From assembly GCA_030340625.1 (NCBI GenBank), contig JAOPHQ010006260.1, positions 442,501 through 506,500 of the forward strand: 64,000 bases of DNA, in the 5' to 3' direction. Under the pieces are notes generated by a model that was given only the letters and a program-made list of their open reading frames with translations, ran no database searches and was not told the origin of the DNA. Both the position numbers and the translations under genes were made by a program. This document shows, piece by piece, positions 25,987 to 37,345 of the stretch (its first letter is position 1; each line of letters starts with the position of its first letter). Origin of the DNA: Merluccius polli (Eukaryota > Chordata > Actinopteri > Gadiformes > Merlucciidae).

Positions 25987-26002
25987 GGCTCTTAAAAGAG
26001 CC
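25987..26002 (-). promoter_or_regulatory. H1 histone 3' stem-loop
   Basis: Minus-strand GGCTCTTTTAAGAGCC followed by AACCACACAACG. This block is what the H1 remnant at 18900-19080 lacks. Confidence 0.95.
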
Positions 26003-26036
26003 TTTGGGGTTTTCAACAAAAACTAGTTGAGATCAT

Positions 26037-26687
26037 TTACTTCTTCTTGGGGGCTGCCTTCTTGGGTGCTTTGGGCTTGGTCACCTTCTTTGCGGGTGCC
26101 TTCTTAACAACCGCCTTGAGTGCTTTTTTGGGGCTCTTGGTCACCGCCTTCTTCGGGCTCTTGGCCGCCGCTTTCTTGGGGCTCTTGGCCGCTGCCTTCT
26201 TGGGGCTCTTGGCCGCCGCCTTCTTTGGCGCGACGGGCTTCTTTGCCTTCTTTGCGGCAGCAGGCTTCTTGGCTGCGGCCTTGGCCTTCTTAGGAGTAGC
26301 CTTCTTGGCGGCGGGTTTCTTAACAGCGGGCTTCTTGACTTTAGGCGCAGCAGCAACCTTCTTAGCGGCGGGCTTCTTCGCCTCTTTGCTGATCCTGAAG
26401 GAACCGGAGGCTCCGATACCCTTGGTGTGGACCAGGGTCCCCTTGGCCAACAGGGCTCTCAGAGCGAGCTTAACGCGGGTGTTGTTCTTCTCCACGTCGT
26501 AGCCGTCCGCAGCCAAAGCCTTCTTGAGCGCTGGCAGAGAAACTCCACTGCGCTCCTTGGAGGCGGACACGGCCTTGATGATCAGGTCACTCACGCTGGG
26601 TCCGACCTTCTTCGGCCTGGGCGCCGTCTTCTTCTTCGTTGCTTTCGCCGGGGCGGCGGTAGCGGGAGCAGGCGCGACTTCAGTCAT
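26037..26687 (-). CDS. H1: Linker histone H1
   Basis: 216 codons, intronless. Short Ala/Pro/Lys-rich N-tail, winged-helix globular domain at about residues 28-103 (VGPSVSDLIIKAVSASKERSG through GASGSFRI), then a Lys/Ala/Pro tail. The tail carries four KSPKK motifs in tandem near residues 155-190, sites for cyclin-dependent kinases. H1 binds linker DNA at the nucleosome entry/exit and compacts chromatin. The H1 box AAACACA, a TATA box and a 3' stem-loop show replication-dependent control. It is the only intact H1 in the window; its left-arm counterpart is a stub. Confidence 0.97.
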   Translation of the reverse strand: MTEVAPAPATAAPAKATKKKTAPRPKKVGPSVSDLIIKAVSASKERSGVSLPALKKALAADGYDVEKNNTRVKLALRALLAKGTLVHTKGIGASGSFRISKEAKKPAAKKVAAAPKVKKPAVKKPAAKKATPKKAKAAAKKPAAAKKAKKPVAPKKAAAKSPKKAAAKSPKKAAAKSPKKAVTKSPKKALKAVVKKAPAKKVTKPKAPKKAAPKKK

Positions 26688-26751
26688 TTTCTCGGGTTCG
26701 TCTTACTAGAGTGTGAATCACAGTATTGTCCGAACGCTGCTAGTGGGCTGG

Positions 26752-26832
26752 CCTTATACACCCGATGAGAACCGTACAGACTCAACCAGGGAAGCGTTTC
26801 CCTGCGAGGAAGAAAATGTCTCATTTGTGTTT
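26752..26832 (-). promoter_or_regulatory. H1 promoter: TATA and H1 box
   Basis: Minus-strand TATAAGG at 26752-26758 and AAACACA at 26826-26832, the upstream element conserved in H1 genes, 139 bases before the ATG. Confidence 0.85.
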
Positions 26833-26849
26833 CCTCCTTAATTGTATCC

Positions 26850-27700
26850 CGCTGTAATTAACACACGACGGAAATATTTGACACATCCCGTTAACAAACC
26901 ACAAGAAGAGCTGTTCAATGTGAACAGTGCCGAGTTTTATGCGCCATGGATGTCGAGAATGTATTTAAAAACGCTTCTGTTTCCATGTGACATGGTTTTG
27001 CTATCAATCTGTTTTGTTTGAAGTTTGTTTTAAACAATGCCTAATTATTGCAATACGCAGACAATGTTTTTTGTATATGACGCACACTTTTGCCAAACAG
27101 TTGGCAATGAGCAGTGTGTCCCGGGTGCCTGTATTTTAGATTAAAATGATCGTATTAAGTAGCTGGTAAACACACGCGTTAGTAGAGGCTTGCTGTATAG
27201 GGCTACCTGCCAGGACATTATATACATAGCACACTTCATGTTTTTTTTCCTTGAGACTGTTTTAGTGAAGTTTTTGCGTGTTTTTACATATAAGACTATA
27301 TTGCAGGCATATATTTCTCAGCAAAAAGTTCCGACAAATGGCCTAAAGTAGGAACATAGGCATAGTTGTAGCCATTTTTAATTCTTAAAATTTCAAAGAG
27401 ATTTCACCTAATATTTGACGCCTCAATCTTTGTTTTATAGTAGGCCTATATAATTAAAATGTAAATAAGTGGCCGACCAACCAAATGCCTACTTAATTGC
27501 CTAATTAATAAGTCTATTGTTCCAAGCTTCAGATGAAACAGGATGATAGCTAAACGTATTTAGAAATCGATGTAAAATTGATGGATGGTTGTAAACTAAT
27601 AGGCCTACGTTGTTTAGTTGAATAAGCAGGATTGGCACAGTTCATTTAAGAAACAGCATTACCTTTTTTCCGGGAATTCTAAATTATTCATTATACCAAG
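26850..27700. other. AT-rich spacer between H1 and H2B
   Basis: No gene or clear repeat recognised. Confidence 0.5.
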
Positions 27701-27905
27701 TCCTTGAAGGCCACAACGACATGACAAAACAGGCGGTCAACCGAAAAAACAAGATCATTTCTGATAAATATAACATTCATGGAATGTATTTTTTTCCTTT
27801 TTAAAATGGTACAGCAATTGATGCAAAAAGCTTTTAAAAATAGATGTTGGTGACCCATTAGATAAAACACTTAAAATATGTCAGGGGGACTCAACTCTTA
27901 CAGGT
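27700..27905 (+). repeat. Left arm of a distant inverted repeat
   Basis: From CCTTGAAGGCCAC through GACCCATTAGATAAAACAC to GGGGGACTCAACTCTTAC; matched in reverse at 31027-31247. The pair brackets H2B, H4 and H2A. Confidence 0.75.
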
Positions 27906-28040
27906 TGTGGAATGTCTCACTTACTGAAGTAGTTGCATCATACTCGTATGTTATTTAAAATAACCATTTATCTTAGACGCCATAGCTATGCATGACAAAA
28001 CGTGAATTGTGAAGAACAGCTCTTTCAGTCATATTTGGGT

Positions 28041-28056
28041 GGCCCTTAAAAGGACC
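28041..28056 (-). promoter_or_regulatory. H2B histone 3' stem-loop (minus)
   Basis: Minus-strand GGTCCTTTTAAGGGCC: the same stem as the plus-strand H2B but with one G-T wobble pair. Confidence 0.9.
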
Positions 28057-28076
28057 GTTTGTTTGAAGTGTGGCGT

Positions 28077-28454
28077 TTACTTGGAGCTGGTGTACTTGGT
28101 CACAGCCTTGGTGCCCTCAGACACGGCGTGCTTGGCCAGCTCACCGGGGAGCAGCAGGCGGACGGCGGTCTGGATCTCCCTGGAGGTGATGGTGGACCGC
28201 TTGTTGTAGTGGGCCAGACGAGAAGCCTCACCGGCGATGCGCTCAAAGATGTCGTTGACGAAGGAGTTCATGATTCCCATCGCCTTGGAGGAGATACCGG
28301 TGTCGGGGTGGACCTGCTTCAACACCTTGTACACGTAGATGGCATAGCTCTCCTTCCTGGTCTTTCGGCGCTTCTTGCCGCCTTTAACTGCTGTTTTGGA
28401 AACGGCTTTCTTGGAGCCCTTTTTGGGGGCGGTCTTGGGTGCTGGATCAGGCAT
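28077..28454 (-). CDS. H2B: Histone H2B
   Basis: 125 codons, protein identical to the plus-strand H2B at 18361-18738 although a few synonymous bases differ. Octamer and TATA box upstream, stem-loop downstream. Third gene of the right arm when read from H3 outward (H3, H1, H2B, H4). Confidence 0.98.
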   Translation of the reverse strand: MPDPAPKTAPKKGSKKAVSKTAVKGGKKRRKTRKESYAIYVYKVLKQVHPDTGISSKAMGIMNSFVNDIFERIAGEASRLAHYNKRSTITSREIQTAVRLLLPGELAKHAVSEGTKAVTKYTSSK

Positions 28455-28499
28455 GATGAGACTTGATGCGAATACTGAGTATGGCGTCGGCCTGCCTGA

Positions 28500-28521
28500 C
28501 TTATACTAGTCCCATGCAAAT
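28500..28521 (-). promoter_or_regulatory. H2B promoter: TATA and octamer (minus)
   Basis: Minus-strand ATTTGCAT at 28514-28521 and TATAAG at 28500-28505, as in the plus-strand H2B. Confidence 0.9.
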
Positions 28522-28904
28522 AAGCTTGTGGACGTCCCTTTGTGTGGTTGGCTAAGGAGTCCTGTGAGACTGAGCATGCGCTCTCTTGGTTACTCAAAAA
28601 TGTACATTAGAAAAAGGAGCAATGGCGTATCAAAAGGTGGTGTTCTGTTGTCGATGTATTGTTTAAATAAGAATTATCGTTGTCCACCTGTTTATTATCC
28701 CATGCATACTGAACCATTTCGTCATATGGGAGCCAAACACAACATTGTAACGAACTGTTTGAAAGTGTTGACTGTCCGTCTAGTTAGTGACCAATGACGA
28801 TGTTCCGCGGGAGATTGCGCACACGCGATTGGTTTAGCTGGGGCGGTACGGGAATGAGGCGGGAAGACCGAGACTAGGAGTTAAAACGAGACGGGGTTTT
28901 AGGA

Positions 28905-29045
28905 TTGTTTTATAAAGAAAACAGTCTAAACGTTACAATATAATCATACAGGAGTACATTTAATCGGAAGTATCTGTATGGGGCTATTCACTATAAATGT
29001 AGATATTTCACGAAATACAAGTGGAGGCCTCTTGGCTTTTATGTA
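28905..29045 (+). repeat. Left arm of inverted repeat around H4
   Basis: Contains CAGTCTAAACGTTACAATAT, TCATACAGGAGTACATTT and ACAAGTGGAGGCCTCT; its inverted copy lies at 29876-30005, with the H4 gene between. Confidence 0.8.
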
Positions 29046-29203
29046 ATATCAAGCACCATTGTGCTACACTTCGGTAGATGTTCCTATTACATTAGTGGTC
29101 AGATGTATGAATGTGAGCGGGGGCTTTTCGGACAACTAGGTTACATACAAGGGTTTTATACCGTTTGGACGCACGCACGGACAGCTTTTTACAAGATTTG
29201 GGT

Positions 29204-29219
29204 GGCTCTTAAAAGAGCC
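29204..29219 (-). promoter_or_regulatory. H4 histone 3' stem-loop (minus)
   Basis: Minus-strand GGCTCTTTTAAGAGCC, 34 bases past the H4 stop. Confidence 0.95.
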
Positions 29220-29253
29220 TTTGGGTTGAAGTGGGTCTGGTTTGAGGACCGGT

Positions 29254-29664
<411 letters not shown>

Positions 29665-29875
29665 TCAGTCCAGACTCCTCCCAGCGTCTAAATTTGGCGC
29701 GAGATATTTTCGTTGTAGACAAATCAGTCAGCGAGACGAAATATATTGTCTGCAACATAAACCAGCAAATTCGTTTCTTATTTTATCTTAAATCTGGTCT
29801 TCCACAAAATGTTACTTATGCATACGAAAAAAGCATATTTCATATTATTCAACTAAACACGCGTTGTTTAAATAA

Positions 29876-30005
29876 AGAGCCGAGAGGCCTCCACTTGTAT
29901 TTAGTAAACTGTCTACATTAATAGTTTTACAGATAGGCTACATAGTTCTGATGAAATGTACTCCTGTATGATTGTATTGTAACGTTTAGACAGTTTTGTT
30001 GTCCT
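29876..30005 (-). repeat. Right arm of inverted repeat around H4
   Basis: Inverted copy of 28905-29045, imperfect in its middle. Confidence 0.8.
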
Positions 30006-30277
30006 TTATTTCGGAGGAATACACAGGCTACTTTTGGCAGTATTAAATACACATAATCATTCCGTATACTGAGTACTGAGCAGTATCGAGTGTGTTTCAG
30101 TTGCACGTTTCTAACTAAACTACATTTCGCCCTATATTGGTCAGTGAGACCGGATTTCAGACGCGCCAGCCGCGGACTTTACAGTGGGCCGCTGTTCATG
30201 TAGAGACGTGCATGCAAAATGCGGACTTACGACATGTCATTTTGATTTAGGACTACAGCTCTTGGTAATATGTGTGT

Positions 30278-30293
30278 GGCTCTTAAAAGAGCC
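30278..30293 (-). promoter_or_regulatory. H2A histone 3' stem-loop
   Basis: Minus-strand GGCTCTTTTAAGAGCC, 22 bases past the H2A stop. Confidence 0.95.
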
Positions 30294-30315
30294 TTTAGGT
30301 TCGGGTCTAGCGGGT

Positions 30316-30699
30316 CTACTTCTTGGCGGCCTTCTCGGTCTTCTTGGGCAGAAGCACGGCCTGGATGTTGGGCAACACGCCGCCCTGAGCGATGGTCACT
30401 CCGCCCAGGAGCTTGTTGAGCTCCTCGTCGTTGCGGACGGCCAGCTGCAGATGGCGGGGGATGATGCGGGTCTTCTTGTTGTCGCGGGCGGCGTTTCCGG
30501 CCAACTCCAGGATCTCAGCGGTCAGATACTCCAGCACAGCCGCCAGGTAGACGGGAGCGCCGGCACCGACGCGGTGAGCGTAGTTGCCTTTGCGGAGCAG
30601 TCTGTGCACACGGCCCACGGGGAACTGGAGCCCGGCGCGGGACGAGCGGGTCTTGGCCTTCGCCCTGGCTTTGCCTCCGGTCTTACCTCTTCCAGACAT
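30316..30699 (-). CDS. H2A: Histone H2A, intact copy
   Basis: 127 codons, intronless. Tail SGRGKTGGKARAKAKTRSSR, fold with the acidic-patch segment (YLTAEILELAGNAARDNKK), C-terminus PKKTEKAAKK. No SQ-E/D motif, so not H2A.X, and no H2A.Z or macroH2A features. Pairs with H2B. CCAAT and a TATA-like box upstream and the stem-loop downstream mark S-phase expression. The sister gene at 21168-21552 is nearly identical except for one extra base that breaks its frame, so this is the only readable H2A here. Confidence 0.98.
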   Translation of the reverse strand: MSGRGKTGGKARAKAKTRSSRAGLQFPVGRVHRLLRKGNYAHRVGAGAPVYLAAVLEYLTAEILELAGNAARDNKKTRIIPRHLQLAVRNDEELNKLLGGVTIAQGGVLPNIQAVLLPKKTEKAAKK

Positions 30700-30749
30700 G
30701 TTCCGCTACTCTCTGAAAATTTCAAAGTACTCAGAGCAGCACGACATAC

Positions 30750-30782
30750 TGGTATATGTCCATCCAGGTCTCTCCTCATTGG
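30750..30782 (-). promoter_or_regulatory. H2A promoter: TATA-like and CCAAT
   Basis: Minus-strand CATATACC near 30751-30758 and CCAAT at 30778-30782. Confidence 0.75.
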
Positions 30783-30886
30783 CCAGCTCAAACTTTAAAA
30801 AAATGGACCAATCGCTCACGCCCAAGAGGTGGCGGCATTGGAGCCCTGACCTTAACCCAAATAATCACAGATGAAAAGTAAACTAG

Positions 30887-30921
30887 ATATCAAATGGTTA
30901 TTTTAAATAACCATTTGATAT
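30887..30921. repeat. Near-perfect 35-base palindrome
   Basis: 17-base arms ATATCAAATGGTTATTT and its complement separated by a single T. Confidence 0.9.
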
Positions 30922-31026
30922 AGGCCCAATAATATAAAAATATAATATATACAAATATAGGCCTATTATGATGTAAGCAAGCAACTTATTTAAGTACTTA
31001 TTTCAGTAAGTGAGTCCACAAAACCG

Positions 31027-31247
31027 GTAAGAATTGAGTCCCTCTGACCTATTTAAGTGTATTTTATCTAATGGGTCACCAAAATCTATTTTTAAAAGCT
31101 TTTTACATCAATTGATATGTCCCATTTAATAAAGTTAAAAAACATTACATAAATTGTATCTTTATATCAGAAATTATCTTGTTTTTTCGGTTGACACCAC
31201 CTATTTTTTCATGCCCCTAGTGGCCTTCAAGGACTTGGGATATGACA
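31027..31247 (-). repeat. Right arm of a distant inverted repeat
   Basis: Inverted, diverged copy of 27700-27905, from GAATTGAGTCCCTCTGAC to GTGGCCTTCAAGGAC. Confidence 0.75.
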
Positions 31248-32150
31248 AATAAAATTAGAAAAAAAGTCCATACATTTTGCCATTCACGTACACTTCTGTC
31301 TGTGCTTTTTTGCTGGTAATGTTTTTCTTTTCTAACCCTTTCCTAATAAAAAAATAGATTATTCATTAAAATCACATTACTTAGTTCCATACCTCAGTAA
31401 CCCCCCGTTACACAAATCATTCTCCCCCCATAAAAATAATGAACTGATCCTTGTGACATCATCAACTAGAAGTGACATCAAATGAGTCTCTTTTAAACAA
31501 TATGGTGCGGAAACAGGTAAGTTACCACCTTCCTTAACACTGTGGTTGTGAATGTTTCGTGTTTTTAACACTTTGGTTGTGAAGTTATCCAATCATTTAA
31601 ATTAGTAGTGCGTATGTTGAATGTCCATTTCCACGTGTGTGTGCACGCATGCATGTGTGTGTACATTAATTATGTGTATCTTGTTATCCCTTTACAAATA
31701 GTCATAATAAGCAGACATCAATGAGTCCATGATGGCAACAACAGCAGCAGAAAGTGTTGAGAAAATGACTAGGTTGAGTATAGAGATGTTCAGTTAGTCG
31801 TTGAGGTTGCATGTGGTAGTTTTATAACTGAAAAATAATCCGGTTGATGGCTGCTGGCTGTTTTGGAAATCAACTGTTTTTTCCCCCTGTTTTCATCATA
31901 TCCATTTCTCAGTAATTTATTGATTGTGTTTGTAGGCTACATGTGGAAGGGAAGAAAAACATAAAAGGGAAGAGGCTGAAGAAGAAAATAGAACTTCAGG
32001 AAACACTGGACAAAGAAAGAAAAATACAAAAAGAGGTGCCAACGTTTAAAGAAGCATTCCGATTCACCGTGGTCAACGGCAATCAAAGGTACACACACGT
32101 ACATTATGTTTTATTTTTGATCTATTCAGTCCGTTTACAATGTTTTAATG
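31248..32150. other. Intergenic DNA right of the histone cluster
   Basis: No gene recognised. A Lys/Glu-rich frame at 31943-32206 has no recognisable domain and runs into the repeat at 32151. Confidence 0.4.
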
Positions 32151-32288
32151 TGTGTGTGGTTGATAGCTGGTCTACAGCCTCACCTGGCCTGAGTCAGACT
32201 GATTAGACTCTGGGCTGGGTGGGGCTGCACACCTGTGGTGCAGAGCAATCATGGCACCCAGGATAAACCAGCTATCACCACACACATT
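32151..32288. repeat. Short TIR repeat, intact copy
   Basis: Ends TGTGTGTGGTTGATAGCTGG and CCAGCTATCACCACACACA are inverted repeats. Related copies lie at 10556-12115 (interrupted) and about 38634-38712 (partial). A MITE-like family without coding capacity. Confidence 0.7.
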
Positions 32289-34035
32289 TAGGGGAGAGCT
32301 TCTGTCATGCAGCATGTTACATCTTCTCAGCTTGTACCATCTTGCCATCACCAATTAATTGATTTATACTACATCCTTTCTCGAAGGAGCCCAGAAAAAA
32401 CACTTATGTGGCATGTGGTTACAGTCAACTGCCACAGTATGCTATGTTGTTTTTTATCGTTGTTGTTTTTCCTGCAGATGGGTTAATAAAACTCAGTTCA
32501 ATTGCAATTGATACCTATTGTCCTTCTTAAATGGTTACATCATGAAATGCAATGTTTATAGAAAATCTTACAGTGAATTAAAGAGTAAAAAACAACTATA
32601 TGTTAAGCTGTATTCTCTTCAACCCTGTTACCATGTTCAACCCCGTTACACTAATCTCAACCCCGTCACACCTACATTTTTATTATTGTTTTAAGTTTAT
32701 TAATGTTTGTTGAACTTTGTCAAAAATGTTTAGAGCAATCATAAGAATAATGATTTCAAATTCTGAAGTTAAACCACATCTTTGATATAAATAAATGATG
32801 AGGTCGCTTCAGGCTTAATATAGCAAAAGTGTGAGATTTAATGTAATTTTTATGTTTGCTATTATTGAATTACTGTGAGGGACATCTGATTAATAGGAAA
32901 ATGTGGATTTCATTACAAATACATTTCATAATCATATTCAGACAGCTTCCATAGTGTCCATAACGGGGTTGAAGACTAATAGTGCCCATATCATAACAAA
33001 ATGACCAATAATAACAGGGATTTGATTTGAAAATATTATATATTTTTCTGGAAGTTGAATGTCCTTAATGTTGTGGGGTGTTCAAAAAAGTAATATATTT
33101 TAGTGAAAAAATAAAAAAATGTCAAGTGATGGACATGTGGTAGGGGGATCAGTGTTGAAGGGGGGGTGGGGGCCAGGCTTCACTGCTGTTGTTGCATAGT
33201 TATGACACATGCCTGCACTGGCGTTTAACTGACAAGTATTTCATCCAATTACATTGCTCTATTGTCAACTGTAACTCAAAGCACGGTGATTGACAGCTGA
33301 TTGTTTTCATTGGTTACTTAGCGCTGCTGTAGCAAAGCTCTACACTAATCACCGTGACAACCCCCCCCACTTTTTGAAAACCTAACATCTGGCAAATGTT
33401 AACGAGATGGCAGCGAAACAGTACAAGTGCCAGTTATTTTATGTTTTTTGATATAATAATAGCTAATGTAACTAATAATGTGTATAACAAAGTTACAAAG
33501 TGCTTTCCATAAAAATAGGAAGAGTAACAGTTACAATAAAAAGCCAATAAGGGAAAGCAAGCAACAAGTAATGAATAGAAGAGGCAAAACGATAAGCAAT
33601 AAAACAATAATACCATAAAAAAAGAAAGAAAGTAATGTCTCTAAAAACATATTTCCTCTCTCCTCGCATGGAAAGCATGTAAGTGAGGGAAACATGGATG
33701 CAATTTAGGAGACTCCGGAACCACGCATAGTAGGTAGTCTGGCTTACCGGATGTAGGTTGTTGGCATTGGGTGACTGTAGGAGTCGCCCAATGGCAGGCT
33801 CTGGGTGGGTTTATACCTTATACTCCTCCCCCTTCAGCCAACTGCTACCGTTGCTGCATCCTGGGCTTAGCGCTGCCCAAGACGAAAAAATACAAACAAG
33901 ACAGAGTTGTTTTCCCCTATGCCAGAATGACAGTGAGTAGAGCCAGACCTTTCTCCAGCGCTGTGCTAAAACAAAGTGTGGAGATAGGGCTGGCTATGCG
34001 ATAGTAGATTACCTTTGATGAAATGTCTCTAAAAT
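32289..34035. other. AT-rich intergenic DNA
   Basis: No gene recognised. Recurrent CAACCCCGTTACA phrases at about 32620-32670 may be remnants of a small repeat. Confidence 0.4.
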
Positions 34036-34075
34036 CGCTAAGTGGTTTTGGATAAAAGCATCTGCTAAATAATAA
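34036..34075 (+). repeat. L2/SINE-like 3' tail fragment
   Basis: TTTTGGATAAAAGCATCTGC followed by TAAATAATAAAT is the conserved tail of L2-related fish retroposons, as at 13860-13905. Confidence 0.65.
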
Positions 34076-34412
34076 ATATGAATTCATAAAAATAAAAAAA
34101 AGCTGACAGATCAGCATCAAGGCTAGCAAGGCTGGGGACTGCTGCACAGCTGCAGTTAGACTTAATGTTAACATGATGCAAGAGCGTATCTCGGGATGAT
34201 GTGAGCACAAAAAGTGCATGAGACGAGACGTGCACAAGGAATTTTAGCACAAATATTATAATATATAAATAATATTTGGGGTAGGCTTCTAGAGAATCAG
34301 ATGATCCTGAACCCTGTTATTTACCAACCACCACAGCCTACAGGTGTGCCTTCATATCAATTACTACATTACTACTAAAGAAATACTTGAACAAACTATG
34401 TCTTTCTTTTTT

Positions 34413-34990
34413 GGGGTTAGGATGTGGTTTAGATAAGGGTTTCCTTTTAGGGTTAGGTTTTGGTGGATTTTTTTTTGTTTTAGGGTTTGGTTTTAGGGTT
34501 AAGGTTTCCTATTATGATTATGTTTTAGGGTTTGGTTTATTGTTCACGGGTTTGGTATTAGGGTTAGCGTTTCCTATTAGCGTTAGGTTTTAGGGTTTGT
34601 TTGATGGTTCCAAGGTTAGGTTTGAGAGTTAGGTTTTCCTATTGGGGTGGGTTTTGGGATTTGGTTATGGTTCTAGGGTTTGGTATAAGGGTTAGGTTTT
34701 AGGGTTTGGTTCATGATTAGGCCCTAAAATGAGCCCTTTGAGGATGAGCTCTTTTTGAATAAATTGTTCTGATTGTTGTAGAGACTTTTTAGTTTGCTCC
34801 GTCCTCATTAATTCGGGTGCGCTCGTTCCAACGAAACCAAACGTTTCTACGTCAACCGGAAGTACCCGAAAATACTTCTGTACCCTACGCACATGGCTGT
34901 ATCTATGGAACGGAACGTACATTGATTGGGTTTAGTTGTAGGTCCCAAGGTTTGGTTTTAGGGTGAGGGTTTGGTTTTAGGATTAGGGTT
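34413..34990 (+). repeat. Degenerate telomere-like repeat region
   Basis: Two blocks (about 34413-34720 and 34930-34990) of irregular units built from GGTTTGGTTTTAGGGTTAGG and TTAGGGTT. The spacer between them is ordinary sequence. Not a perfect TTAGGG array. Confidence 0.7.
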
Positions 34991-35553
34991 TGGGTGGGAC
35001 ATCTAAAAAGTGTCGAAATGTAGACGTCAAAGAGCCGTCATTGAAAAACGTTGAAATATAGATGTCTAAAAAACAGAAACATAGATGCTTAAAATACGTC
35101 TAAAAAGCATTGAAAAAGACTTTCAGGGGAAGCTGTTGATTGGCTGGTTCATTGCAGATCAGATGATGGGAGAGATTGCCGATTTGGCAGAGCCGTCGTT
35201 TCGCTTTGTAAGATGATTTAGTTAATTTTAACTATGTCTCTATAAATCAATTTTCAGTTTGATTGCAATGAACAATTTACTGGTTTCATGACATTGGTGG
35301 GGACATGTCCCTAGCGCCCCTACTAAAAATTACGCCTATAACATGATGAAAGTTATTATTTTAAGGTGTGAACGGTCAGCGGGCGTGGTCTACAGAGCAA
35401 CAAAAAGTACTGCAAAATAAAGCAAAGCTGCTTTGTAATGGACTACATGGTAGGCCTAAGGAAAATTGCTTTTCTTATGTCAAAAGTATCGCAAACTAAG
35501 AGTCTCTGTGATGTCGAAAGAGACACTGAACTTCAAGCTATCAATACAGGTAA
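34991..35553. other. Intergenic DNA
   Basis: Repeated phrases AGACGTC, GTTGAAA and TAGATGTCTAAA at 35015-35110 hint at a short degenerate tandem repeat. GGTGGGGACATGTCCCTAGC near 35294 looks like a transposon end. No gene. Confidence 0.4.
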
Positions 35554-35716
35554 TAGAGTGGTGCAGGAATGAGTCCTAAAACCCGGAAATCTGTTAGCAT
35601 TTTGGCACTTCCGGTTCCCTTGTCTCGAAGTCCATTGGCTTTTTGTCGAGGGAACCCATGGCGATGCTAACTTCCGGGTTGGCCTACAAAAATACATCAT
35701 CCCTGCACCACTCTAT
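35554..35716. mobile_element. Short TIR element, family copy 2
   Basis: Ends TAGAGTGGTGCAGGAATGAG and, inverted, TAGAGTGGTGCAGGGATGAT. An internally deleted relative of 20395-20718: it keeps both arms (CCCGGAAAT, GGCACTTCCGGTTCCC; GTCGAGGGAACCCATGG, CTTCCGGGTTGGCC) but lacks most of the centre. Confidence 0.75.
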
Positions 35717-36557
35717 AAGGGTCTTTTTTCCACAGCCTACTGCAAAGTATTTTAAAACATTCAAAAATAAATAAGGTTATGAGCAGCAGCATTGCTTGAA
35801 AAAAAGCACCTTAAGAAGTAGCGAGGTGATACAATTCCATAAAACTTGCAACCTCGTATTGCAAAACATTGAATTAGACCAACAATTTTGTAAAATTGAT
35901 CTGTGATTAGTAACCTGCTAGCATTAGTCATTGTTGGTTGTTGGTCCTTTTATCAACTGTAATTGAGACCCAATGGCACAAGAGGGCACTAGAGTCCCAG
36001 CTCTACTGCCGTGAGACGTCAAGGTTTCATGTTTCATAGTATAATGAATCTCACTATCGCATCCAACACAGCCAGCGTAGCGTTAGGGACCTTTAGAAAA
36101 GGCCAATAAATAACTGTGCTAAGAGTCTACATATTCCATATACCTTAGGCCTATTGACATATTTACGTAACAAAACATAGGCTATATTTTGCCTTGTCAT
36201 TTTATTTGCGTAGCCCTTAATCACAGTTAGTCTCAAAAGGCTTCACAGGCCAGCAGATAGATTTTGTGAATATCGGTCTTATATTAGGCTACTCATATGG
36301 CTAAAAATTACATTTTTATATCGAGTCTTTAAATCCATGGAAAACAACAACAGTGCACGTTTTTACCCAGCACATTGAATGCCTATTACAAGCCCACAGG
36401 TGGCGATCCTGCCCAAGTAGTAAATCCTTGATTTGTGTCTCGTGGCTATTTATATTTTTGATATTGTGCGTGGACTTCCTGTTCAGTGGTGCATCATGGG
36501 AATTTATGAGTCACTATCACTGCCTTGAATAGTTTGATGTTCCTTCAGTAACTGACC
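35717..36557. other. Intergenic DNA
   Basis: No gene or clear repeat recognised. Confidence 0.45.
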
Positions 36558-36919
36558 TAGCCTGGCAAGCCAGACCTACATCAGAAAGATGCAAGGTCTG
36601 GCTCAGCTCCATTGGCAGTGTGGGCGGGATAAACGGTTGTCTTTCAAGTTCCCTCTGCACGCAATAGGATAGCGCTACAACCAATCAGAGCAACGAAGAA
36701 GGTGACGTAGTCTGACTACGTAATTAATCACAACTCCGAATACATCTTTCTTTTCGAGGAAAGACTTCAGTGCCGTTCTTTGTTCTTTTCTCAAAGAAAA
36801 TGTTAACTTCAAGTCTTGAAGAGTCGCGGCCAAAGCCGAGTCGAAAGACAGCCGTTCGCCAGCAGCAGCAGCCATTGTTTACCTCTAACACGGAACCGTC
36901 GCAACTCTGTCGTCATGGT
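36558..36919 (-). mobile_element. Helicase-fragment element, copy A (truncated)
   Basis: Starts TAGCCTGGCAAGCCAGACC and is a reverse-oriented relative of 41559-42081. Its far end is lost next to the Tc1 element. On the minus strand, 36675-36875 encodes MAAAAGERLSFDSALAATLQ and then LKLTFSLRKEQRTALKSFL, EKKDVFG. The LRKEQRTAL...KKDVF spacing is that of the lead-in (Q-motif region) of RecQ-like helicases, but the ATP-binding loop that should follow is absent. Confidence 0.7.
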
Positions 36920-37078
36920 CATAGACATATACACTCACCGGCCACTTTATTAGGTACACCTGTCCAACTGCTCGTTAACGCAAATTTCTAATCAGCCAAT
37001 CACATGGCAGCAACTCAATGCATTTAGGCATGTAGACATGGTCAGGACGATCTGCTGCAGTTCAAACCGAGAATCAGA

Positions 37079-37345
37079 ATGGGGAAGAAAGGTGATTTAA
37101 GTGACTTTGAACGTGGCATGGTTGTTGGTGCCAGACGGGCTGGTCTGAGTATTTCAGAGACTGCTGATCTACTGGGATTTTCACGCACAACCATCTCTAG
37201 GGTTTGCAGAGAATGGTCCGAAAAAGAGAAAATATCCAGTGAGCGGCAGTTCTGTGGGCGCAAATGCCTTGTTGATGCTAGAGGTCAGAGGAGAATGGCC
37301 AGACTGTTTCGAGCTGATAGAAAGGACATGATAGCATCACGCAGT
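37079..37345 (+). pseudogene. Duplicated 5' part of Tc1 transposase
   Basis: MGKKGDLSDFERGMVVGARR and a helix-turn-helix DNA-binding segment (SETADLLGFSRTTISRV), then the frame enters unrelated antisense sequence at about 37345. This arm retains five bases that the right arm has lost (near 38188), so its N-terminus is in frame. Confidence 0.85.

Noticed and set aside
31943..32206. Lys/Glu-rich frame as a possible gene
   Set aside because: No recognisable domain, no splice partner, and it runs into a MITE.
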